Below, piece after piece: positions 1 through 4,676 of a stretch of DNA of 8,656 bases. Origin of the DNA: Candidatus Gastranaerophilales bacterium (GTDB taxonomy: Bacteria > Cyanobacteriota > Vampirovibrionia > Gastranaerophilales > Gastranaerophilaceae). The first letter of the stretch is position 1. The number at the start of each line of letters is the position of its first letter. The notes beneath the pieces are model-generated. The model was given only the letters and a program-made list of their open reading frames with translations. It ran no database searches and was not told the origin of the DNA. A program made the translations under genes and the position numbers. Location of the stretch: positions 1 through 8,656 of the forward strand of contig JAJQFK010000161.1 of assembly GCA_021201175.1 (NCBI GenBank), in the 5' to 3' direction.

Positions 1-1
1 T

Positions 2-67
2 TGTTCTGAAAAATCATCAAGCAACATGAATGGCGCCGGCTGTACTTATAAAGTTCTACAAGACTGA
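2..67 (+). CDS. C-terminal fragment of a probable prepilin-like (type IV pilin / pseudopilin family) protein, cut by the window edge
   Basis: An open frame enters from the left edge and ends at TGA (65-67), giving 21 residues that end in NGAGCTYKVLQD. A Cys, a short Ser/Asn/Gly stretch, a Gly-X-Gly-(C/Y)-T motif and a few hydrophobic or polar residues before the stop also close the complete prepilin at 3045-3719, where the end is CSSSGSGYTFIQKYLVK. That likeness is the only basis for the call; the signal-peptide end lies outside the window. It could be chance, because 21 codons is short and no other feature supports coding. The next 425 bp contain no gene, so this is the last gene of whatever unit lies to the left. 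Confidence 0.45.
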   Translation, partial: CSEKSSSNMNGAGCTYKVLQD

Positions 68-118
68 AATTTTCAATCAAGCAAGGTTGGGATTTCTTGA
101 AACCTTTAACAACGACGT

Positions 119-198
119 CCATTGCGAGCTTTTTAAGTAATTTGAATCAACACTTTATATTCAAGTCAAACTACTGTAAAACGGCGCGGCAATCTCTG
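119..198. repeat. REP-like palindromic element, expanded copy
   Basis: The outer arms ATTGCGAGC (121-129) and GGCAATCTCT (188-197) are the same as those of the compact element just downstream, and ATTGC pairs with GCAAT. The interior is about 60 nt here and carries its own inverted repeat, TTGAAT (142-147) with ATTCAA (159-164). It looks like a longer member of the same family, or the compact element with an inserted segment. No coding capacity was seen. Function is unknown. Confidence 0.5.
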
Positions 199-201
199 AC
201 A

Positions 202-240
202 TGTCATTGCGAGCCGATTTATCGGCGTGGCAATCTCTAC
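202..240. repeat. REP-like palindromic element, compact copy
   Basis: This is a nested imperfect palindrome. ATTGC (206-210) pairs with GCAAT (230-234), and inside it GCCGA (213-217) pairs with TCGGC (222-226) around a TTTA loop. The flanks GTCATTGCGAG and GGCAATCTC resemble dispersed 'cattgcgag...gcaatctc' repeats that I recall from several unrelated bacterial genomes. It lies between the end of a prepilin-like gene and tyrA, as expected for an intergenic dispersed repeat. It is noticeably richer in GC than its surroundings. Confidence 0.6.
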
Positions 241-495
241 CATATCTAAGACTAGCAAGCGTGAAATATTTTACACGAATAAATATTAAAAAAATAAAAT
301 GCGACATAAAGCCGCATAAGTCAAGAAAGGAATGGTTACACTATTAATTTGATTTTATTATTACATAAATTTGAATACTACGCAAATTTATGAACATTTG
401 TTAAGAATTTTTTATTAATCAAGTAAAATGATAGGCTGAAATAGTATCAATAACAATGAAAATTCCATTGTAATAAACTTAACAGAGGAAATAAT
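241..495. other. Non-coding leader upstream of tyrA; nothing firmly assignable
   Basis: No open frame or RNA gene was recognised. A small perfect inverted repeat, ACAATG (453-458) and CATTGT (466-471), lies just before the tyrA ribosome binding site and could fold in the mRNA leader. No convincing -35/-10 pair was found. The best hexamers, TTGTTA (398-403) and TAAAAT (424-429), are 20 bp apart, which is too far. No T-box, riboswitch or leader-peptide pattern was seen. Confidence 0.4.
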
Positions 496-1326
496 ATGAA
501 AATAGGAGTAGTTTCTTTAGGACTAATCGGAGGTTCTATATTTAAAAAGTTATCAAAAGTAATAAATGCTAATGGCTTATATGCCGTAACAAAAAATGAA
601 TCTACAATTATAAAGGCAAAAAAGTACAGTCCTAATATTTCAAATGATTTAAATTATATAAAAGATTGCGACGTAATTTTTACAGCCTGTCCCATAAATA
701 AAACTATTGAAATTTTAGACAAATTAGAAGAAATTGTTTCTGATGAATGTATAGTTCTTGACTGTGCAAGTGTAAAAGAATTTGTTATGCAAAAAAAGCG
801 CAGATATAAATTTATAGGCTCACATCCAATGGCCGGAACAGAATTTTCCGGATTTGATTATTCTTTTGAAAGTTTATATGAGGGAGCAAAATGGGTTTTA
901 ACTCCTGCGGATAATGTAGTTGAAACAGATATTTATAAAGTAAAAAAAATAATAGAAATGATGGGGGCAAAAACTATTATTACAACGGCAAAAGAACATG
1001 ATGAAGCTGTTGCATTAATAAGTCATTTACCTCTTTTAATTGCGCAATCATTATTTTACGGTATAAAAGATAACAAGCTTGCCTGTCAACTTGCTTCAAG
1101 CGGGTTTCGTGATATGACAAGACTTGCTTTATCCAATCTTGAAATGGCACAAGATATGCGTTTATATAATGAAAAAAATATTGATATTGCTATTCAAAAA
1201 TTAATTAATTCTATAAATTTACTAAAAAATACCAAAGATTTAGAAATTTTTGCCGATATAAAAAACACCCGTTCAAAAATGTATTCTGTTGAAGGGAAAA
1301 ATATTTTCAATCCAATACAGGATTAG
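496..1326 (+). CDS. tyrA: Prephenate dehydrogenase (TyrA family)
   Basis: Predicted cytoplasmic enzyme of tyrosine synthesis that oxidatively decarboxylates prephenate (or arogenate) with NAD(P)+. The N-terminus (1-14) is a Rossmann nucleotide-binding turn, although the usual GLGLIGG reads SLGLIGG (S7). The family signature GSHPMAGTE spans 108-116, with H110 as the likely catalytic histidine. The second signature SHLP spans 176-179 (H177), followed by L180 where most homologues I recall have His (SHLPH). The conserved arginine is in MTRLALSN (R209). At 276 residues it is a minimal two-domain TyrA with no fused chorismate mutase or ACT domain, so tyrosine feedback through ACT is not expected. 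The start is supported by AGAGGAA 9-15 nt upstream. The gene stands alone on the + strand. Family assignment is secure; prephenate versus arogenate preference cannot be told from sequence. Confidence 0.93.
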   Translation: MKIGVVSLGLIGGSIFKKLSKVINANGLYAVTKNESTIIKAKKYSPNISNDLNYIKDCDVIFTACPINKTIEILDKLEEIVSDECIVLDCASVKEFVMQKKRRYKFIGSHPMAGTEFSGFDYSFESLYEGAKWVLTPADNVVETDIYKVKKIIEMMGAKTIITTAKEHDEAVALISHLPLLIAQSLFYGIKDNKLACQLASSGFRDMTRLALSNLEMAQDMRLYNEKNIDIAIQKLINSINLLKNTKDLEIFADIKNTRSKMYSVEGKNIFNPIQD

Positions 1327-1459
1327 CATAATCGTAAAATCAAAACAATATAAAAAAGTTTTGAACAATATATTATCCGACTAATTGTTTTTTCATAATT
1401 AATATTATACCAAAATCAGCAATTTAATCATAATGAATTGTTTGATTACAACCGAATAT

Positions 1460-1475
1460 TTTACCGATAGGTAAA
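1460..1475. promoter_or_regulatory. hipBA operator O1 (TTTACC-GATA-GGTAAA)
   Basis: A perfect 6-bp-arm palindrome: TTTACC 1460-1465, centre GATA, GGTAAA 1470-1475. It is the most upstream of three copies in front of hipB, 49 bp centre-to-centre from the next. HipB proteins are known to bind palindromic operators upstream of their own operon. Assigning this one to HipB is inference from position and repetition. Confidence 0.7.
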
Positions 1476-1505
1476 TTTTTTATATATTCAAGATTATTTT
1501 AATAT

Positions 1506-1527
1506 AATTTTACCGAACGGTAAAATT
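1506..1527. promoter_or_regulatory. hipBA operator O2 (10-bp perfect arms)
   Basis: AATTTTACCG (1506-1515) and CGGTAAAATT (1518-1527) form a perfect inverted repeat around AA. It has the TTTACCGA...GGTAAA core of the other two copies with a slightly different centre. It ends 2 bp before the -35 box of the hipBA promoter, so a repressor bound here would touch the upstream side of RNA polymerase. Confidence 0.72.
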
Positions 1528-1529
1528 TA

Positions 1530-1558
1530 TTGAAATTAGATTTAAAATGAGTTATAAT
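1530..1558 (+). promoter_or_regulatory. hipBA promoter, TTGAAA-N17-TATAAT
   Basis: TTGAAA (1530-1535) and TATAAT (1553-1558) are separated by exactly 17 bp, a near-consensus housekeeping-sigma promoter. The last 3 bases of the -10 box lie in operator O3, and the predicted start (about 1565) falls inside it. This leaves a leader of about 24 nt before the hipB start at 1589. A second TATAAT at 1503-1508 has no good -35. Confidence 0.75.
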
Positions 1559-1577
1559 TTTACCGATAGGTAAAATT
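1556..1577. promoter_or_regulatory. hipBA operator O3, overlapping -10 box and transcription start
   Basis: AATTTTACC (1556-1564), centre GATA, GGTAAAATT (1569-1577): a perfect 9-bp-arm palindrome 50 bp centre-to-centre from O2. It overlaps the -10 box and predicted start site and lies directly before the GAGG ribosome binding site (1580-1583). Occupancy should block transcription initiation, giving autoregulation. Confidence 0.75.
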
Positions 1578-1588
1578 TTGAGGTTTCT

Positions 1589-1795
1589 ATGAAAATTAAA
1601 TCTGCGGAAGAACTCGGTAAATTAATCAGAAATACCAGAAAATCACAAGGGTTAACACAGTCTGATTTAGCTATAGCCTGTAAAGCAGGTATAAGATTTA
1701 TTGTAGAGCTTGAAAACGGGAAAGAAACCGCCCAAATCGGAAAAACAATTAATGTTCTGAATATGCTCGGGCTTTCAATCAACATAGGAGAATAA
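1589..1795 (+). CDS. hipB: HipB-type antitoxin / XRE-family repressor
   Basis: A 68-residue DNA-binding protein with one Cro/C1-type helix-turn-helix over roughly residues 8-62. The recognition region TQSDLAIACKAG...ELENGK (23-45) and the stretch GKTINVLNMLGL (51-62) are typical of antitoxins coupled to HipA. In this family the antitoxin binds and restrains the HipA kinase and, with it, represses the operon. The start follows GAGG by 5 nt, and the stop is 1 nt before the hipA ATG, so the pair is probably translationally coupled. E. coli HipB is 88 residues; this one lacks most of its C-terminal tail. Three palindromes and a promoter directly upstream support the assignment. Confidence 0.88.
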   Translation: MKIKSAEELGKLIRNTRKSQGLTQSDLAIACKAGIRFIVELENGKETAQIGKTINVLNMLGLSINIGE

Positions 1796-1796
1796 A

Positions 1797-3041
1797 ATGC
1801 AAAAAGAATCTCTTTATGTAAGATTAAATAACAAAATAATCGGAGAATTATATAGAGATTCTAACGGGAAATTCTGTTTTGAATATAATGACAGTGTTTC
1901 TCAAGCAATTTCATTAAGTCTGCCTGTTGATAAAAAGATATACAATTATGAAGAATGCAAAGGATTTTTTAACGGACTTTTGCCTGAAAGCGACAATGTA
2001 AGAAGAACAATAGGGAAAAAATACGGAATAAATTATAAAAATGATTTCAGTCTTTTAAAATCAATCGGTTATGATTGTGCAGGTGCAATATCTTTTTCGG
2101 GTACAGAAAATAATTATTTTGAATTAAATCTGCCTGAATATTTTGAAATTAAAGGAAAAATTTTGTCCGATAACGAACTTGAAAAATTTATATCGGAACT
2201 TCCTAAAAAGCCGCTGGCTTTAAGTATTGACGGTATGAAGCTGTCTTTAGCAGGTGCACAGGATAAAACAGCGGTTATTCTTATTGATAATAAAATTGCA
2301 ATTCCCGATAAATATGTTCCGACAACTCATATATTAAAACCTCAGATTAAAGAATTGCAAGAAACAGTTCAAAATGAGTATATATGCATGAAAGCGGCTC
2401 AAAAACTTAACATTATTGTGCCTGATGTACAAATAAGAACGGTTAACGGAAAAGAATATTTTTTAGTCGAACGATATGACAGGGAAATAAAAAACAATAA
2501 ACTAAAAAGAATACATCAGGAGGATTTCTGTCAGGCATCAAATATAGTAAGTGCATATAAATATCAATCTGAGGGCGGAGTCTGCTATAAGGATTGTTTT
2601 AATATTTTGAAAAAAACAAGCCGTCCTGCCGTTTCAATTGTAAGATTTTTGAATTTAATGATTTTTAATTATTTAATAGGAAATAATGATGCCCATGGAA
2701 AAAATTATTCAATCCTGCATAAAGATAATAGTGAAATTGAATTGGCTCCTGCTTATGATATTTTATCAACAAGAGTTTATGATAATCTTTCAAAAAAAAT
2801 GGCAATGAAAATCGGCGGTTATTATGAAAGCGAAAAAATTTTTCCTCATCACTTTGAACGATTTGCAAATGAAACGGGAATAAGCTATACACAATTAAAA
2901 AAAATTATAAAAGAGCAGGCTTTTATTCTGCCTGATATTATAGAAGAAATTATCTACAGTTTTGATAATACGATAGGAAAATCTATATCAGACATTGTTA
3001 ACAAAAATTGTGAAAATGTATTTAAAAGATTTAAATTTTAA
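1797..3041 (+). CDS. hipA: HipA-type toxin, serine/threonine protein kinase
   Basis: A 414-residue kinase of the HipA family; E. coli HipA (440) phosphorylates glutamyl-tRNA synthetase and induces dormancy. The N-terminal subdomain spans about 5-105, with the GFFNGLLPES motif at 56-65. Next comes the glycine-rich loop SLAGAQDKTA (150-159), where S150 corresponds by alignment and by number to the E. coli autophosphorylation serine. THILKP (177-182) holds the likely ATP-contacting lysine, K181. The catalytic loop GNNDAHGKN (295-303) contains D298, and the metal-binding AYDILS (319-324) contains D321. All expected kinase residues are present, so the toxin looks intact. Its ribosome binding site TAGGAG (1785-1790) lies inside the end of hipB. 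The stop is 3 bp from the stop of the convergent prepilin gene, with no terminator between them. Substrate cannot be predicted from this sequence. Confidence 0.93.
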   Translation: MQKESLYVRLNNKIIGELYRDSNGKFCFEYNDSVSQAISLSLPVDKKIYNYEECKGFFNGLLPESDNVRRTIGKKYGINYKNDFSLLKSIGYDCAGAISFSGTENNYFELNLPEYFEIKGKILSDNELEKFISELPKKPLALSIDGMKLSLAGAQDKTAVILIDNKIAIPDKYVPTTHILKPQIKELQETVQNEYICMKAAQKLNIIVPDVQIRTVNGKEYFLVERYDREIKNNKLKRIHQEDFCQASNIVSAYKYQSEGGVCYKDCFNILKKTSRPAVSIVRFLNLMIFNYLIGNNDAHGKNYSILHKDNSEIELAPAYDILSTRVYDNLSKKMAMKIGGYYESEKIFPHHFERFANETGISYTQLKKIIKEQAFILPDIIEEIIYSFDNTIGKSISDIVNKNCENVFKRFKF

Positions 3042-3044
3042 ATA

Positions 3045-3719
3045 TTATTTTACAAGATATTTTTGGATAAACGTGTAGCCTGATCCCGAGCTTGAACAGT
3101 CGGAATTTATTTGAGAAGCACTTCTGCTTTTATATGCGGGGACTATCCCTTCTTCCGTAAATACTGCGGCAAAAATATCTTTTCCTATCGTATTTGGTTT
3201 TTTACTTCCATTTATATCAAAATATATTTCCAAACCAAATTTAGTGTTAATATCTACTCCAAAATATTTTGCAACGCTGGATGCCGATTGTACATTTATA
3301 TTAATAAATGTTCCATCATTTAATACAAATGTTATTATACCACTTCCTATTCCAATTCCAGAGTTATTCATATAAGCAGTTGAACCATCCATATTATAGC
3401 TGTTTCCGTTATTCCAGCAACCTGCCGTATCATTATAACAAATCTTTGTTACAATTATATAATTTTTCAAATAGGAATTAAACCAATTTTCTACATTTTT
3501 ATAATTGTTAGCATCAATATCTAATATCATATCCCCGCCGTCTGCTTTTACTCTTATCATTGCGTTTGCAAGCATGGAATATGTCTTTTTTACTTTTGAT
3601 ATTCTCTCCTGCTCCGTATATTGAGCATAAATAAACGGCACTGTTATTGCGGCAATGACTCCTATAATTACAAGTGCGATAAGAACCTCTGATAGTGTAA
3701 AAGCTTTTATATTTTTCAT
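3045..3719 (-). CDS. Prepilin-like protein with type III N-terminal signal (type IV pilin / pseudopilin family)
   Basis: The protein has 224 residues. The class-III signal is a 6-residue leader MKNIKA, then FTLSEVLIALVIIGVIAAITVP (7-28). F7 is mature +1 and E11 the conserved Glu+5, with one hydrophobic helix that would anchor it in the membrane before processing. The residue before cleavage is Ala rather than the usual Gly. The rest is an Asn/Gly/Ser-rich globular domain with cysteines C94, C101 and C208. DINGSKKPNTIGKDIF (168-183) looks like the Asp/Asn metal-binding-style loop of minor pseudopilins. The ATG at 3717-3719 is chosen because GGAGG (3724-3728) precedes it and the leader then has normal length; a start 60 nt upstream would add 20 residues before the signal and has no such site. 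It is divergent from an HTH gene. Role (pilus, secretion, uptake) is unknown. Confidence 0.85.
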   Translation of the reverse strand: MKNIKAFTLSEVLIALVIIGVIAAITVPFIYAQYTEQERISKVKKTYSMLANAMIRVKADGGDMILDIDANNYKNVENWFNSYLKNYIIVTKICYNDTAGCWNNGNSYNMDGSTAYMNNSGIGIGSGIITFVLNDGTFININVQSASSVAKYFGVDINTKFGLEIYFDINGSKKPNTIGKDIFAAVFTEEGIVPAYKSRSASQINSDCSSSGSGYTFIQKYLVK

Positions 3720-3780
3720 TAAACCTCCAAAAGTGACACAATAATCATACTTTATGAAAAAATAGTACAATTTTGTCATT

Positions 3781-3810
3781 ATTATACGACATGTATATAC
3801 ATAAAATCAA
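3781..3810 (-). promoter_or_regulatory. Promoter of the prepilin-like gene, TTGATT-N18-TATAAT
   Basis: On the - strand, TTGATT (3810-3805) and TATAAT (3786-3781) are 18 bp apart, with the start expected near 3774, about 55 nt before the ATG. A perfect 12-bp palindrome ATGTATATACAT (3791-3802) lies in the spacer. On the opposite strand TTGTCA (3773-3778) is 17 bp from TATACA (3796-3801), a weaker candidate promoter for the HTH gene at 3880. The two promoters would share this palindrome, which makes it a good operator candidate. Confidence 0.55.
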
Positions 3811-3879
3811 ATTTTATATTTATACTTAAATACATAGTTTTAAATAATAAAACATCTTATTCTTTAATAAAGAGGTGTT

Positions 3880-4197
3880 ATGATTAATTTAGAACTGATA
3901 GGTCACAGAATAAAAGAAATAAGAAAAAGCAAAAAAATTTCGCAGGAAAAACTTGCTGAAATGGTTTCTATGAACACAAGAAGTATTTTAAGACTTGAGA
4001 ATGCTCAAACAATACCTACTCTTGATACTCTTGATAAAATCGCAAAAGCATTGGATATAAATATTAATTATTTTTTTGAAAATGAAACAATAAAAAACAG
4101 GAAAGAAATAATTAAAGATATAAATAGTTGTTTAAATCTAATGACGGATGAAGAATTAAAAAAATTTTACAAAGCTGTATATAACTACATACACTAA
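3880..4197 (+). CDS. XRE-family transcriptional regulator
   Basis: A 105-residue protein with a Cro/C1-type helix-turn-helix in residues 7-62. SQEKLAEMVSMNTRSILRLENAQTIPTLDTLDKIAKAL (21-58) shows the standard pattern, with the turn around S30-M31 and the conserved LEN. Residues 66-105 form a charged, probably helical tail (DEELKKFYKAV) that may serve dimerisation; no ligand domain is recognisable. AGAGG (3871-3875) precedes the ATG by 4 nt. It is divergent from the prepilin-like gene, with about 160 bp between the starts, and is the last gene before the origin-like region. Control of itself and of the neighbouring prepilin through the palindrome at 3791-3802 is a reasonable inference. It lacks HipB-specific features and has no toxin partner. 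Confidence 0.85.
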   Translation: MINLELIGHRIKEIRKSKKISQEKLAEMVSMNTRSILRLENAQTIPTLDTLDKIAKALDININYFFENETIKNRKEIIKDINSCLNLMTDEELKKFYKAVYNYIH

Positions 4198-4324
4198 TAA
4201 AGTTTTGAACAGGATAAAAAATAAAAAACATGCCCGAAAAAATATACATGTCAAAAAAAAGTTAATTTAGCGCAGATACATGCTTTTTTTGTATCAAAAA
4301 TTTACAAGAAAAAAATTTTCACCC
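4198..4324. other. Non-coding segment between the HTH gene and the DnaA-box cluster
   Basis: No gene or strong terminator was seen. It contains one TTTTGAACA (4203-4211), a degenerate relative of the downstream 9-mer. A weak hairpin, GATACA (4275-4280) with TGTATC (4290-4295), has a T-rich loop. The 11-mer GACATGTATAT is present in inverted form at 4242-4252, matching 3788-3798 on the other side of the HTH gene. Confidence 0.4.
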
Positions 4325-4366
4325 TGTAGAAAACTTGTAGAAAACTATTTCAAAACATGTTCAAAA
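4325..4366 (-). promoter_or_regulatory. Left DnaA-box array, - strand orientation, 11-bp phasing
   Basis: TGTAGAAAA, the complement of the box, occurs at 4325-4333 and 4336-4344, 11 bp apart. Continuing the 11-bp step gives ATTTCAAAA (4347-4355) and TGTTCAAAA (4358-4366), the latter being the complement of TTTTGAACA. The first two are strong sites by identity; the last two are candidate low-affinity sites supported mainly by spacing. Confidence 0.6.
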
Positions 4367-4425
4367 CTGTTATTTTTTATTCAATAACTTTTTATAATTT
4401 TAACAATTTTTAAAATAAATATTCC

Positions 4426-4466
4426 TTTTCTACATTTTTTCTACAAGTATTGAACATTTTTCTACA
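4426..4466 (+). promoter_or_regulatory. Right DnaA-box array, + strand orientation, 10-11 bp phasing
   Basis: Exact boxes at 4426-4434, 4437-4445 and 4458-4466. The 21-bp gap between the last two is filled by TATTGAACA (4448-4456), so sites start at 4426, 4437, 4448 and 4458. A step of one helical turn would place DnaA protomers on one face of the DNA, consistent with filament assembly. The array is inverted relative to the left one, with about 59 bp of AT-rich DNA between. Confidence 0.6.
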
Positions 4467-4513
4467 GGTTTTATACATACTCCAAAACCTTTAATAATAC
4501 ATATTTAAGATAG

Positions 4514-4551
4514 TTTTCTACAAGTTTGGCTATTACCTATTACTACTACTA
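4514..4551 (+). promoter_or_regulatory. Terminal DnaA box plus DnaA-trio-like triplets
   Basis: Box TTTTCTACA (4514-4522) is followed by a 7-nt gap containing GG (4523-4529), then CTA TTA, one extra C, and five contiguous triplets CTA TTA CTA CTA CTA (4537-4551). The complement reads 3'-GAT/AAT-5', which fits the DnaA-trio consensus for single-strand DnaA binding next to a box. Order and orientation (box, GC-containing gap, trios, AT tract) match that model. Confidence 0.65.
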
Positions 4552-4573
4552 TTTTTTATATATAAATATATAA
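4552..4573. promoter_or_regulatory. A/T-only tract, likely DNA unwinding element
   Basis: Twenty-two bases without G or C (TTTTTT followed by alternating A/T) directly after the trio-like triplets. This is where melting would be expected to start if the region is an origin. The whole area is AT-rich, so the assignment rests on position. Confidence 0.55.
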
Positions 4574-4640
4574 GTAGTTAGTAAAAAAAAAGAATCTGTT
4601 AAGGTAAAATAAAAAAATTATCGTTTTTTCATTTTTCTTA

Positions 4641-4670
4641 TATAATAGAAAAGTGCACTAATAAAAGAGG
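4641..4670 (+). promoter_or_regulatory. dnaN -10 box and ribosome binding site
   Basis: A perfect TATAAT (4641-4646) lies 31 bp before the dnaN ATG. The 17-bp-spaced -35 position reads TTATCG (4618-4623), a poor match, so the promoter may be weak or activator-dependent. AAGAGG (4665-4670) ends 6 nt before the start. The promoter is about 70 bp downstream of the A/T tract of the putative origin. Confidence 0.55.
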
Positions 4671-4676
4671 TTTATT

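Larger units (their letters stand above)
4325..4573. other. oriC: Putative chromosomal replication origin (oriC)
   Basis: Six exact copies of TTTTCTACA lie within 198 bp: - strand at 4325-4333 and 4336-4344; + strand at 4426-4434, 4437-4445, 4458-4466 and 4514-4522. By eye I found only one other exact copy in the window, inside a coding sequence. The 9-mer differs at one base from the cyanobacterial DnaA box TTTTCCACA. The cluster lies in a 479-bp gene-free, AT-rich stretch directly upstream of dnaN, a place where origins occur when dnaA is not adjacent. The last box is followed by DnaA-trio-like triplets and an A/T-only tract, as in the basal unwinding element described for bacterial origins. 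Binding and activity are inferred; dnaA is not in the window. Confidence 0.78.

Noticed and set aside
282..317. Hairpin ATGCG...CGCAT followed on the - strand by a T-rich run, terminator-like
   Set aside because: It has an A-C mismatch in a short stem, and there is no - strand gene to terminate on its right side.
1364..1393. AACAAT...ATTGTT stem followed by T run after tyrA
   Set aside because: A six A/T-rich pairs stem with a 14-nt loop is too weak to call a terminator.
2950..2958. TTATCTACA, one mismatch from the canonical DnaA box TTATCCACA
   Set aside because: A single copy inside the hipA coding region; no clustering.
3487..3495. A seventh exact TTTTCTACA
   Set aside because: It lies inside the prepilin coding sequence (- strand codons for N-V-E-N), isolated from the cluster; treated as chance.
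3720..3779. Upstream in-frame ATG extending the prepilin by 20 residues
   Set aside because: It would place a hydrophobic 20-residue stretch before a normal class-III signal, overlaps the promoter start region, and lacks the GGAGG found before the ATG at 3719.
4230..4265. Eleven-codon ORF starting MPEKIYMSKK
   Set aside because: Too short, no good ribosome site, no downstream gene at attenuator distance.
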